Assembly: GCA_027563935.2 (NCBI GenBank) | Contig: CM050446.2 | Coordinates: 25,671,501-25,735,500, forward strand | Source of the DNA: Costus lasius | Taxonomy: Eukaryota > Streptophyta > Magnoliopsida > Zingiberales > Costaceae | Length of the DNA stretch: 64,000 bases | Direction of reading: 5' to 3' | Shown: in pieces, positions 46,015-57,990 of the stretch | Layout: the number at the start of each line of letters is the position of its first letter | How positions within the stretch are numbered: position 1 is the first letter of the stretch | Notes under the pieces: generated by a model | What the model was told of the DNA's origin: nothing | Database searches by the model: none | The model's input: the letters and a program-made list of their open reading frames with translations, nothing else | Translations under genes and position numbers: made by a program

Positions 46015-48005
46015 TGTTGACACAGATTTATATAGAGTTTCATGTGTCAATTTACTTATGGAATCATGCTTATTTCACGACTTTAAGCCTTACAATTGCC
46101 TATATTTGGATACATTTATGGAATCTATACTTGTTTCGGTATTTTTACGTTTTCAGGTCAAATTGACCACATAAAGGGTAGATTCTGACACTTTGGTAGC
46201 AGAGGAGCTCATCCTAACTCAAGATGATCCTAACCAGGAGTTTTCGGATTCATTGAAGTCTTTGTTGGAAATCACGACCGGATCCTGATCAGAATCATGC
46301 CCGTGATCGTCGCTATGCCTGAAGCTGAAATCGACAAATCACGACCAGGTCACGACCAAATTCTTGCCCGAGATCGCGGACCCGCCTGTTACGAAATCAC
46401 CGTTTTCTCCCACGTTTCTTTGATCTGACCTAAGGAAAAGCTTGAGGACACCCAAGACCTTTCTCCCCCATTGACAAAGGGGACGTGGAACAACTTTTAG
46501 AGGAGATTTTGGTTACGAAATCATAATTTCATAAGGGATGGGCTGCTGCGGCTTTGCAGGAAAAGGGAGCCTGGCAGGAAGACTTCTTGTGCTGGAGAAC
46601 TGCAGCGACTGCAACAGCCTTTTCAGGGCATGGGGAAGGGATAACAGCCCACGAACTTGAGGAGATAAAAGAGGAGAATCGAGAGGGGAGAAGGGGTTCG
46701 GTCCATCAGAGGATTCGCACGGGTGAAGAACAAAGAGCGGCGATTGCGAGAGTAGAAAGAGCTGCGCACTTGTATCCCTTTGAACATCCTTTGTTGCGTA
46801 AGCCTCTTAGACACGTATCTGTAATACCTAGTTCTCATCTTTGAGTTGTTGCATCTATTGTATGATCTTAATAAAGTGCTGCATGATCTATTTTTCAACT
46901 GCAACTCTTGTGCAAAACCTGTTATTACTTGTGATGTTCATGGCTGAATACATTTTACATATCGTTACCGTGAACATGCATGGCTAAACACTTAATCAGG
47001 ATGTGGGAGTAGCCCTTGACGATTTATTAGTTGTGATAGTTAGATTTACTTGCTAAAATCCTTGCTTGACATAGTGTGCATGCTTCGCCTGTGTACCCGG
47101 AGGAATATGTTCGACTTTTAATCCCTCGAGTGAGGTTTGTAAATCAGCTTTTCTAGGAGTTTACTCGCTTGCATAGTTGTACTTACCCGTAGGATTAAAG
47201 GAAAGCATTATTCCGAAAGGTATGCTTGAGCCTTAAGTTGCAAAGGTGAGGTTTGTCAATCGGATTTAGAGGAGAAAACTCGCCCGCTAGACTGTACTCA
47301 CTTAGGGAAACACCTTAGTGAGGTTTGTCAATTAGGTCTCCGGAAGAGAAAACTCGCTCGCGGATTCGTACTCGCTCGCGTGACTGTAGGAGTTTTGACG
47401 CGTCGGAGAGACTTCAGTCCGACCACGCGTCCGACCCACTTGGTTGAGAGTTTATCCATTCCGTTTGTACGTTATCACTACGCTACTCGAGTGGGGGCGT
47501 TTGAGTCTTTAATCACCTCAAGTATGGTTCAGCATCTCTAGGAGGGTAAAACCTCGCTTGCGGGTCTGTACGTACTTGTAGGGATTATAAGAATCTTGGA
47601 CGTTGTGGAAAGACACTTGTCTGACCGCACATTAGAGCCGCGCCCTACGGATTGGACCGGTAATTTAGTTCGTGGAAGCGGACGAGATTACCGGACGGGA
47701 GCTACCTACGTGACAAGGAAGCTGACCCCCTTGAACTAGACAGAACTTTGGCAATATAGTTTAACTATTCAACTATAAGGAGTCAAAGTGGTGAACCCAT
47801 ATCCTGATGCACCTCCTCATTATAACTCTCTCGTGTGACCTCCTCTGTTTACATTACTGCACTTTCAATTATTTCGTTATCTTTACCTTCACCAATTGCG
47901 ACATCGTCTAGCTAGTCATTTCGAGATCTATTCAGTATTTGCCAGTTAGTCCCTGTGGGATCGATATTTTATTACTTCGATAGACCCGTGCATTTGTGGG
48001 TAACA
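46015..48005 (+). repeat. Athila 3' LTR (about 1.99 kb)
   Basis: Taken from TGTTGACACAG to GGGTAACA. The end contains GTCCCTGTGGGATCGATATT and TTATTACTTCGATAG, the reverse complement of 61080-61130 in the minus-strand LTR, which ties the families together. It includes an AATAAA at about 46870 and a series of CTCGC(C/T)CGC phrases at 47270-47390. Boundaries are by inspection, since the 5' LTR is missing. Confidence 0.65.
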
Positions 48006-48496
48006 CCTACCTATACCAGTGGGTGCTATCAGCCTCCAATAGAGTTCGCCGGACCGTAACCTATGTTTCCGATGGGGTAGTTTGAAGAAGACAGTCCCTC
48101 AACAGGTTGAAAACGTACAAGAAAGCGTCGAAGAGACAAAGAAACCTAATTAGGGTTTTAGGGTTTTTCGAAGCAACTGTGCGGATAAAGAAGTGATGTG
48201 GAGATTTAGATATCAGTCACGAAATACGAAGGTTGAAAACGTACAAGAAAGCGTCGGAGAGGGATGATTACCCTTGCAGGAAACTTTGATGGAAAAGAAC
48301 CGACGAGTAGCCGAGGAGCACTGAAGAGAGTCGACGGTTGGCGAGGAACCGTTGAAGAGAGTCGACAGAAGGAAAGTGTCGCCGGAAGTGTCGCAAACAC
48401 GGAGAAGAAGAGACCGGCGATAGGTGTCGCCAGAGGGAAAGTTTCGTCCGTGAAATACCCACAGACGAAATCTACTGCCTTTAGTTAAATTTTTTC
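48006..48496. other. Spacer with a 26-bp direct repeat
   Basis: A 26-bp phrase starting GGTTGAAAACGTACAAGAAA occurs at about 48107 and 48232. Otherwise GA-rich and without a supported gene. Confidence 0.55.
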
Positions 48497-48912
48497 GTGT
48501 GAGTTGACTAGAAGCGTGAAATTTGACCTAAACCAGGGTTAGTTAAGAGTTAATAAATCGTGAAGGTTGATTGCCTCATCGTGAAATTGACTTGGCATCA
48601 ATTTTCACGCTGCAGCTTTGAGATTCCCACCTGAACGATTAACACCCAACTGCAGATGGTGCAGTTGGGTACCCAGTTGCCAAAATTTTTTCCGTCTCGA
48701 GTTCATATTCAGGAAAAAATTTTGGCAGCTGGGTACCCAACTGCCGCATCTGCAGTTGGGTGCCCTCATCTGCATGACACAATTTTTAAAGTATAAGTGC
48801 TAATCTCAAAGCCTGGTCAACTTTCACGATATTCAGTCAAATTTCACGATGTCTAACTTAGCTCTAACTCTGGTTGAAGTCAACTTTGATGATTTTTTTG
48901 TTGACTTACATG
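48497..48912. mobile_element. Foldback element with a 51-nt-arm core hairpin
   Basis: The central inverted repeat has arms 48643-48693 and 48712-48762 around an 18-nt loop; the arms start CACCCAACTGCAGATGGTGC and end GGTACCCA...TTTTTTCC, nearly perfect. Further out, GCTTTGAGATT (48615-48625) pairs with 48802-48812, and diverged arms with AACCAGGGTTAG and GTGAAATTTGAC extend to both limits. Likely a MITE or foldback transposon; it can also form a long RNA hairpin. Confidence 0.8.
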
Positions 48913-49059
48913 AATATCTAGGCAAATTAAATAAAAATTAATATTATTACCTGAAATTATGAAGGATTTCATGAAAATTTAGTGGATTTCACGAAAATTG
49001 GGTAGGATTTCACGAAATCTGGGCGGGATTTAACAGAATTCTTCCGAAATGATGTGGTA

Positions 49060-50440
49060 ATGGTGCAGTAAGGTAGCAGCACAGGACAACAAGGATTATC
49101 TTCCTCTCCTTTTTTTTTTTGATTCAGATATAGGCTTTATTTCCACGTACGTTTAATCCTTTCTTTTTTTCTTCTTTTTTTTTTTTGCAATATTTTCACT
49201 GAGAATTTGATCCTATTCTTCTGCAGCATCTTGACGAAAAATCAATTTCAGTTGTCTTCCTTGCGGTAGCGAGGGGTAACGACACAGAGCCAGTTGAAAC
49301 TTGCCAATAAGGTGATAAACTCCATCAGATTTTGTTCCTCTGTATGTTCTGTTCCAGCCTTCTCCTCACCTCTCTCTCTCTTCTTTTTTTTATGTTGCCG
49401 AGAGATGATTCACCCTTCTCTTCTTATTATTTTTTTTTATTCCCGAGAGATGCTTCACCTCAGCACCCCTTTTCTTCTTTGTTTTTTTTTTTTGCTTCTC
49501 CTCAGCCAGGACCTTCTTCTTGCTATTTCTTTTTTTTTTTTTTTAGCCGAGACCTTTTCTTACTACTTTTTGCACTTTTTGTCTCCTTTTTTTTTTACAT
49601 CATGCTTGGGGGCTTTTCGAACATGATGCAATTAGGCATCTTGCTCTTCGAACATGATGCAATTAGGCATCTTGCTCTTATACATGATGCAATTAACCAT
49701 CATGGGTGTCTACTCCTAGAAAGTTAAAATACTCCCCTTTTTTACCTTGTAGCAGCGTTGCAACAACCGCTCGGTATTATCTTCTCCAATACTTTGCAGC
49801 CTGTTGGCGTACGTCTTCTCCTCGGATTTTTTTTTTTGCAGCCTCTCGGTATGGCCAAATTCTGTGTGTCCTCCTTTTTAGTCGCTTGGCTCCTCTTTAT
49901 ATAAAGCTTCGAGCCACCTTTTTTTTCAAAATTATTTCCTTCCCTTCGCATTAAATGTCCGGCGCTTCTCTTACTCCAAAATTTTCGATTGCTATTATGC
50001 TCCTTCCTCTTTTCTTCATCGGTTATGATGCTTTCCTGTTTTGCTTTGCGTTTCCCTCTTATTATTTTATTTCTTTTCTTGCTGCAAATGCCTTACCATA
50101 TCAGCTGTAATTTATTTGATTTTATCCCTTCTTGGTCCACTGTATTGCATTTCTTCCTATAATGTGTTGGCTTTCCTTTGAAATCTGGTATGCGCAGATT
50201 TTTTATCTGGTTTTGATATACCTTCAAAAGTCAAAATCAATTTTGATCGCTTTCCTTTAAAATTTGGCGTACTCAGAATTTTTTGACATGCTTTCGAGGG
50301 TCAAAATTGATGTTTGACTAGACTTCCTTTTTTATTATAGTCCAGCATCCATATTCTGCACGGCAAACTCTCTTCTCTTTTTTTTACTAATCTGGATGCA
50401 TTGGCATGACTTCTTTTTTTTTAGGCAGCTTATTTACCCA
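49060..50440 (-). repeat. T-rich region, probable decayed LTR of the Tat-like family
   Basis: The reverse complement of 49790-49920 resembles 55920-56030 (ATACCGA.AGGCTGC then an A tract), and GATCAAAATTGATTTTGAC near 50250 matches 55305-55325 in reverse. It may be a minus-strand LTR fragment of the same family. Long T tracts give hydrophobic open frames that are not accepted as genes. Confidence 0.4.
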
Positions 50441-50940
50441 AGTAGAAATAATCCAACCAACAAGCAATAAATCATAGCATCATCTACTGGTTTTGCCAAC
50501 TACCGTTTGCATAATGGCTGGTGACAAGAAATCTTATTCTGTAGGCATCACTGCTGAAGTAGAGTGCAGATGGAGAATATACGAATTGGATAGGATGCCA
50601 ACAATCCTTGAGCTAATCATAACTTAAGATTATGGAGCGAATGCTGAATTAATTAGGCTGCTTATGGTGATCTCTTACAGGGTCGCAGTAACCTACAAAG
50701 AATGTTTCCATTATTCGTTGGAACCAAGCAGAGGCTATCCAAAATTTTCATCTTCAGATTATGTATTTCTTCAATTATTTCTTTGGCTTAGCTTGTAGGC
50801 CGTTTATGTATCTACAACATTCAAATAAACAGAGGCATTGTCTGTTAACTTCTTTTCCAGTCTAATTTCTCTTTTTCAAAGTTAATTTTGACTTTTATAA
50901 TATTTTTTGGTTGAAAATAATTATTTTAACACCTATTAGG

Positions 50941-51695
50941 AGTAACCTTCGAATGGTATTACTCCTTGGAGAACGAAGTCATTAAGACTTGGGCTAATAT
51001 GGAAGAGGCCTTCCGGATGAAGTTCGCTTCAGTAAGCGACAAAATTACTATTGCGGACTTGGCAAACACAAAAAGAAAAAAAAGATGAAACCGTCCTTAA
51101 TTATATTATGCGATGGAGGAATTTGAGCATTAAGTGCGAACAGTCAACAAAACAAGTTCAGGCTGTGGAGCTGTTGATCCGCAACATCGACAAGTGGATG
51201 ACCTCATTTCTTTGTACAAACAATATTTCTACATTTCAAGAGTTAATTACTCAAGTGGCGAAGCTTGAGTGGACAAGCCCTCAGACCTTTTCAAATACAC
51301 AAAATCCAAAGTTCAAGAGGAAGGAGCTCATGAGAAACGATTCTAAGGTTGCTTATACAAGTGTCGCTAACAAGGGCAAAAGGGCGAAGGTTCATAATAC
51401 AAGTGTACCTCGAAATGAAAAGGTGCCAGTGCTTGGCGAAAATAATCAAGGCAATCTGGTGACCCTCGAAGAGAGAAAAAATAAAGCTTACACTTTCAAG
51501 AGGGAGAAGACAATGAAAATTTTTAAAGATGCTCTGAAAAATGGTTTGCAACTACCAAAATCGAAACGTCCTGAAGAGGTTGACGAGACCGATGATCCTA
51601 ACTTTTGTCCTTACCATCGTATACTGGGGCACACGATAGAAGACTGCTATGTGTTAAAGGACTGGGTGGAGAGACAATATAAGTCAGGGAAATAA
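50941..51695 (+). pseudogene. Tat-like gypsy gag pseudogene
   Basis: Starts in one frame with VTFEWYYSLENEVIKTWANM and KITIADLANTK, then shifts by one base in an A run near 51075-51085. It continues ETVLNYIMRWRNLSIKCEQ through a variable linker to a Cys/His motif (CPYHRILGHTIEDCYVLKD, at about 51605) and stops at 51695. The DLANTK...YxxRWRxLS pattern and CxYHxxxGHxxxxC motif are those of Tat/Ogre-type and related Ty3/gypsy gags. A possible N-terminal piece beginning MAGDKKSYSVGITAEVE lies at 50515 in another frame. Confidence 0.8.
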
Positions 51696-51729
51696 CTCTA
51701 TCAAAACAAGTATTGAATGACACCCCGAC

Positions 51730-52235
51730 CGAGCAAACAAACTTGATCCTAATCAAACGGCAGTAGGATCGAAAATGTCAAGTCCGTTCATAGCTGACAG
51801 TTTGCTAAAAACTGTATGCTCCTTACACAAGCAATCAAATTGATTCTAATCAAACGGCAGTAGGATCAAAAATGTCAAGTCCGTTCATAGCTGGCAGTTT
51901 GCTAAAAATTGCATGCTCCTCATACGAGCAACAAAATTGATCCTAATTAAACGGCTTTAGGATCGAAAGCGTCTAAGTCCGTTTATGGCTGGCAGTTTGC
52001 CAATAACTGTAAGCCCCTAACACGAGCAGAAATCCGATCTTATTCGAACAGTGATAAGATCCCAAATTTCAATTCCGTTTATGGTTGACAATTTACCAAA
52101 AATTGTAAGCTCCTGACACGAGCGAAAATCCGATTTTATTTGAACGGTGATAAGATCACAAATTCCAATTCCGTTTATGGTTGGTAATTTACCAAAAATT
52201 GTAAGCTCCTAACACGGGTGAAAATTTGATTTTTG
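51730..52235. repeat. ~100-bp tandem repeat, five units
   Basis: Units begin with (T/C)TGAT(C/T)CTAAT(C/T)AAACGG and end with AAATTGTAAGCTCCT-type sequence. Units four and five have drifted further from the first two. Confidence 0.85.
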
Positions 52236-52695
52236 TGAATTGATGGTAGGATGAAAAGACATCAAAGTCATTTAAAGCTCTCAAATTTATAAAAAAATTG
52301 AAAGCTTCTCGAACGAATGAAGTATTGAGATATCCTTTTAATGAAGAGACAAGACAATGAAATATGCAATAAGGGGGCATTTTGGCTTGCACTCTATATT
52401 GATTGTTCGCTTTTTGCCTAGTCACTTAGGCACTACCTCATCATCAAGAGACTTGATGGATCAAAGATAAATCAAATGCAAGCTTCTTAGTAACATAGGG
52501 GGCATGAAGCAAGAAGACCACCTCTTCTTAAAGTTCATATGAAATCATATACCTAAGATCCGAGATGAGCATTCTGCTATTCAAAACTCAAATTTTGGAG
52601 ACCAACTGCTCCTCAAAGGAAATTACTATAAATATTTGACGACGTCAAATATAGAATTTTAGTGCATTATGGTGTAGTTTTGTTTGGAAGATGTG

Positions 52696-52722
52696 TACGT
52701 CGATACTTGTTATCGGGGCGTA
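52696..52722. repeat. Conserved hairpin, copy 1
   Basis: Stem TACG/CGTA outside and CGATA/TATCG inside, loop CTTGT, with GG bulged on the 3' side. It lies just before the 52888-53787 minisatellite. See copies at 58093 and 59393. Confidence 0.75.
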
Positions 52723-52887
52723 GATCTTCAATACAACATTGTGTGTAAAGAAATAACTACATGCTAAGATTGAAATTCAAATATTCACGAGTCGTGACGA
52801 TAAAATGTTTGCTCAAATTTCACATGTCCACAAGTCGTGAAGGCCGGGCATATGGCAAACTTCAATATCCATAGGCCACAAAGGCCC

Positions 52888-53787
52888 ATTTCATCCCAAA
52901 TTCTGAACGTTTGGCCCAATGGCTCGTTCACTTCAAATTCAAACGTTTGGTCCCACGACCCGTTCACCTCAAATTCTAAACGTTTGGCCCAATGGCTTGT
53001 TCACCTCAAATTCGAACGTTTGGTCCCACAACCCGTTCACTCAAATTCGAACATTTGGTCCCATGACCCATTCACCTCAAATTCTGAACGTTTGGCCTAA
53101 TGGCTCGTTTACCTCAAATTCGAACGTCTGGTCCCACGACCCATTCACTCAAATTCAAACATTTGGTCCCACGACTCGTTCACCTCAAATTCTGAATGTT
53201 TGGCCCAATGGCGTTCATCCAAATCTCGAATGTTTGGTCCCACGACCCATTCACCAAATTCTGAACGTTTGGCCCAACGGCTCGTTCACCAAATTCTGAA
53301 CGTTTGGTCCCATGACCCGTTCATCCAAATCTCGAATGCTTGGTTCCACGACCCGTTCACTCAAATTCGAATGTTTGGTCCATGACTCGTTCACCTCAAA
53401 TTCTGAACGTTTGGCCCAATGGCTCGTTCACCTCAAATTCGAACGTTTGGTCCTACGACCTGTTCACTCAAATTTGAACGTTTGGTCCCATGACCCGTTC
53501 ACCTCAAATTCTGAACATTTGGCCCAATGACCCATTTATCCAAATCTCGAATGTTTGGTCCCACGACCCATTCACCAAATTCTGAACATTTGGCCCAACG
53601 ACTCGTTCACCAAATTCTGAATGTTTGGTCCCATGACCCGTTTATCCAAATTTTGAATGCTTGGTCCAACGGCCCGTTCGCTCAAATTCTGAATGTTTGG
53701 CCCAACGGCCCGTTTGCCCATATTTTGAACGTTCGGCCCTCTACCAGCCAGTTTGCTCAAATTTGAATGTTTGGTCCAATGGCCATG
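52888..53787. repeat. ~37-bp minisatellite, about 24 units
   Basis: Unit AAATTC(T/G)GAACGTTTGG followed by either CCCAATGGCTCGTTCACCTC or TCCCACGACCCGTTCACCTC. The two variants often alternate. The array is open in several frames (TSNSNVWSHDPF-type repeats), which I treat as a by-product. Confidence 0.9.
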
Positions 53788-55246
53788 ACAACTTATGTTC
53801 TATACTCAAAGCCCTTCATATTGCTAAAAGTATTTCAAACAAAACCACATTTGATCCTTTATGAATGTACACATATACAAAGCTGCATAAGGTCCATTGA
53901 GTAATGTTATTCATTAGCAAGCAAAGATCAAGACTTTGGTTGATATGAAGTCAATAGAAAATGATGAATATTGAAAAAAATGAAAGATGAGGCAATATTG
54001 CAAGATGGTGCAACTCAAGTGCTAAATATTAGCGACCTTTGCATGCATCTCAGGTTAACATCAACACATTGGACAAGTTCTTCTTATGGATTATTGAAAT
54101 GTATGAATAAGAGATGTCAAATTTTACAAGATCATGCCATCTTATTATGGAAGATCTAGAACTCTTGAGAAATAGAGGCTTTTGAGAAGTGATATGCCAT
54201 GCCTATGTATTCAAGACAAGCGCAAGTTCAAGCTATGAGAATCATAACTGCTGAAGATCGGAGATAAACAAGATGAATATCCAGGAAAAATAAAAATGTC
54301 GCTATAAATACAAAATCAAATTGGGGCATCATTACTTTGGCAAGCCTATTGATAACAAAATCAAGGATAAAAGAGATAAATTGACATAACAACAAAATCT
54401 TTGATGGTTCGATAAAGCGTTGGAAAAATCTGGTGATCACACTGTCGTCAATCAAGTCTATAGCGCAAAAGACCCACCCACCCTCCTCAACCCAAAACCA
54501 ATCAATAATGAATATACTACCCTCATGAAATTTCAAGGAGTATAAATTATCCCAAAGGAATTGGACCTATATCAATATGTTTAATTTATCAATGTGTGGG
54601 GCATCTATTTCAAATATCTACACCATGCAATATGTATTAAATGATGCAATATGGCTCATAGGCTATCCAACTCCAGTTTGAGATACAAAGACTTGTTATG
54701 CACAACTGCTATGTTGGTCAATGGATTTTATAGCAAAGAGAGATGGAATGGTATATGCATGGAGCAAAGCACACTAGTGGTGAATTTGAGATAGCCATAA
54801 AGATCCCTCTTATGGTGCTTGGGATATCCCCCATATAAATGTTGCATTCAATATGAAGACATATCACAAGGGATACACAATGAGTCACAAATTCCAAATA
54901 AAGTGAATGACAAGTCAATAGAAGATGATGAAAAGAAAATGCTTCCCTAATCAAGATGCAAATGGCCCTACTTTCTCAATCTTAGAAAGTCTATTGGCCA
55001 CCACTCAAGCATATGCTATCAGTTATATGGTCAAAAGGTATCCAAGTCCTTGGAAAAATGCTCGTTTATTGGACCAACACACGAAAAGCCATGCCAAGTG
55101 CACCATTCACTTATCTCAAGTGCATACAATATTTCAAATCATGTCTTCATCGAAACATACTCGACACAAGTACTTCGTGTCTATCCTGCTAGTGCAAAAC
55201 ATCTTTACCAACGGATTTGTATGCGCTCGTCGCTTATACAAAATCT
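53788..55246. other. Non-coding interior of the Tat-like region
   Basis: About 1.45 kb without a supported gene or strong repeat. Confidence 0.45.
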
Positions 55247-55258
55247 GTTGTGGGGGCA
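55247..55258 (+). other. Polypurine-like tract and candidate LTR start
   Basis: GTTGTGGGGGCA is followed at 55261 by TGTTGAACC, a usual start for Tat/Ogre-type LTRs. The far end of this LTR was not recognised. Confidence 0.5.
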
Positions 55259-56039
55259 TTTGTTGAACCATTAATTTTCACCCGCATATATATGCTTTGG
55301 ATAAGGTCAAAATTGATTTTGACCATGATTGAGAAAATCGAAAAGGATACAAAAAAAGATTGTGCTTGTGCACCGGAGAGAAAAGAAAAAAAAAAGAATT
55401 AATTCTAATATAAAAAATGCTAAGTTAAGAGGATAAAAGAAGGAAAGCTAAGTTAAATCTTGCCTTGTAAAGAAGGCTAAAAGAAGGAAAAGAAACTCAG
55501 CAATAGGAGAGAAGATTGCATTATATTGGAAGACAAATTGCTACGAAATCCAGAGTGGCAGCATTAATTTGAGCAAATAGAAAAAATTAGGGAATCAATC
55601 AAATGCCCACTCAAGAAAGAGGCATGCGCGCACTTGGCAAGGTGAAATTAAATGGGAGCAAAGATTCCAATCATAAGAGAATAAAAAATGAATAAGGCAA
55701 TACATTTATAGCTACTAATAAAATCGATGAAGAAGCGTTGAGCAAAACAAAAAAATAAAAGGAAGCTTTAGCAGTAATGCCGAATGAGCGTTGACTCGAA
55801 ATAAGAAGGAAATTGAAAAAGGGGAATTGTGGCTGATAAGGGAAGAGATAAAGGCGCTATCAGAACTTAACAAAAATCGAATGAAAGAAGCGCACGCTAA
55901 CAGCTGATAACAATTATTTTTGGAGATTGCTGGAAGGCTTATAAAAAAGGAAGGAGGAGAGAAAAATAATACCGACAGGCTGCAAAAAAAAAAAAAAGAA
56001 GACAGTGCCGAAAGGCTTGCAAAAAAGAGAGAGGAGGAT

Positions 56040-56225
56040 TGATTCTTTGCTATAGTTCATCTCAGTTTTTGCCTGGTGATACTGTACCTGACTGTACAAC
56101 CGAAGGCTTGTTAGTTCATCTCTCAGTTTTTGCTTGGCGATGCTGTACCTGATTGTACAGCTGAGGGCTTATTACTCACTGGGCGAGAAAAAAATCTCAT
56201 TGTACCTAACTGTACAATTGAGATC
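56040..56225. repeat. ~62-bp repeat with TGTACCTGACTGTACA palindrome
   Basis: Two full units and a third partial unit share GTTCATCTC..AGTTTTTGC(C/T)TGG and a short palindrome TGTACCTGA(C/T)TGTACA, with AACCGAAGGCTTGTTA after it. Confidence 0.8.
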
Positions 56226-56369
56226 TGAAAATTGCTGATTGTCAACCCAATTCCGTAAATCCGCAGGTAAAAAAAAAAAAAGAAACTTCAAATCTCAGTA
56301 TCTAAAAATCCAATCATCTGATCGGATTGAAATTTTGCTCACGCCTTCTCTTCGAGTGTGCGCACCAGC

Positions 56370-57240
56370 AGACGGAAGGATCCAGTGATCTAACGGCCAG
56401 ATCACCGGAATCGAACGAATTGGCGCTAGCGACGCCGAATGTTTAGTCCATCAAATCCAGCTAACAGATCGGCGTCACCATGAGTGTGAGAACCCACAGA
56501 CTGAAAGATCCGGCGATCTGACGGCCAGATCGCCGGAATCGAACGATTTTATCCCGGCGATGCTATTCTCGCCAAAAGCCTCGATTCGTCGTCTACACTT
56601 CATAGGAAGCCTCCAAGTTCCGGCCACGACTCCCTATCTACATAGAGAAGCTACCCCTAAAACCGATTGGCCGGAGAAGCACCGAGCCGCCGGCGGCAAT
56701 GAACCCTAGTTTCGTCCGCCGCCGCCGTTCACGAAAGAGATGAAGAAAATATTGACGGCTGAGATACGTCCACAGAAAATCAACGGTTGAGATCTAAATC
56801 AAATCAACGTTCCAGATCGTTTCGCACAAAATCAAACGGTCAGGATCAATTTTATCAAAAAATAAATCCAACGGCTACGATTCGCCAGTTCAAATCGACG
56901 ATCTAGATTTAATTAAAATCAACGGTTTAGATTCTATTATTTTTGATCGGACGGATGAGATCAATTTGATATAATAATTTGAATCCGGCGGTTGGGATTC
57001 GTTCATGAAAACCAACGGTTCATATCTACATCAGAACGAACGGGCGAGATTGGTTCAAGTTTAATCGAATGGCCAAGATCAAATTGATCAAATCTAACGG
57101 TTCAGATTCATTCATATAAGATCGAACGGTTCAGATCAGTCTGATTCAAATGAATAGAAACCAACGGCTGTGATTTGGCCATTTTAAATCCAACGGTTCA
57201 TATTTAGATCTATTCAGCGGTTCAGATCTGATTATGAAAC
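56370..57240. repeat. Short interspersed (A)ACGG(C/T)T.AGAT phrases
   Basis: Phrases such as ATCAACGGTTGAGATC, AACGGCTACGATT and GAACGGTTCAGATC occur every 30-60 bp in imperfect copies. No gene. Confidence 0.6.
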
Positions 57241-57990
57241 AAATGAACGGCTGAGAATAATCCGTGCATATCTTGGTCAATCAGTTGACGTTTGATATGA
57301 TTAAGGTGTCGATCCCTACTATAGCGAACCTGATCTTTCCGAATATTATATCAGAATTTTGATCCGAGACCCGGATTGATACGGATCTACGAATTTAAAT
57401 GGAAGGTCATAATAAATCTGATTTAAATCTAAATCAACGGCTGAGAATAATCCGTGCATATCTTGGTCAATCGGGTGACATTTGACATGATCAAGGTATC
57501 GATCCCTACTATAGCGAACCTGATCTTTCCAAATATGATATTGAATCTTCAATCCAACACTCGGATGGGTACAGATCTGCTAATTTAAATGAACATTCAT
57601 GATGAACTTGATCAAATATGAAATCAACGGCCGAAATTGATTTGAGTATATCTACGTCAATCGGGTGATGTTGGATATGATCAAGGAGTTGATCCCTATT
57701 AAACTGAACTTGATCGTTCCAAATATGATGACAGATCTTCAATCCGAGACATGAATTAAAGCAGATATGCAAATCTAAATGGATAGTCATGATAAGTTGA
57801 TTTAAATATGAAATCAATGGCTGAAATTAATCGGAGCATATCTCCATCAATCAGATGACGTTTCAAATGATCAAGGTGTCGATCCCTACTATATCGAACC
57901 TGATCTTTCCGAATATGATATCGGATTTTTGATCTGAATGCTGGATTGAAGCAAACTATGAGCAGGAGCCGAGCCAATTGAAATATCCAA
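57240..57990. repeat. ~190-bp tandem repeat, four units
   Basis: Each unit starts near AACGGCTGAGAATAATC (57247, 57437, 57627, 57815) and includes GATCAAGGTGTCGATCCCTA, CTGATCTTTCCGAATATGAT and a (G/C)ATTTAAAT end. Confidence 0.87.

Larger units (their letters stand above)
39543..48005 (+). mobile_element. 5'-truncated Athila retrotransposon
   Basis: It starts abruptly inside reverse transcriptase at 39543 and runs through RNase H, integrase, a spacer, an env-position ORF, a minisatellite, a polypurine tract and a 3' LTR ending near 48005. LTR, gag, protease and half of RT are absent. At least one frameshift and three stops inactivate pol, and one stop interrupts the env-position ORF. The spacer motif TTGGGAGGCAACCCAA after pol is a usual Athila feature. 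Confidence 0.85.

Noticed and set aside
49294..49954. Hydrophobic Phe/Leu/Ser-rich frames
   Set aside because: Produced by long T tracts in a decayed LTR-like region.
52837..53864. Repeated frames reading SNSNVWSHDPF
   Set aside because: A 37-bp minisatellite keeps frames open by periodicity; frames shift between units.
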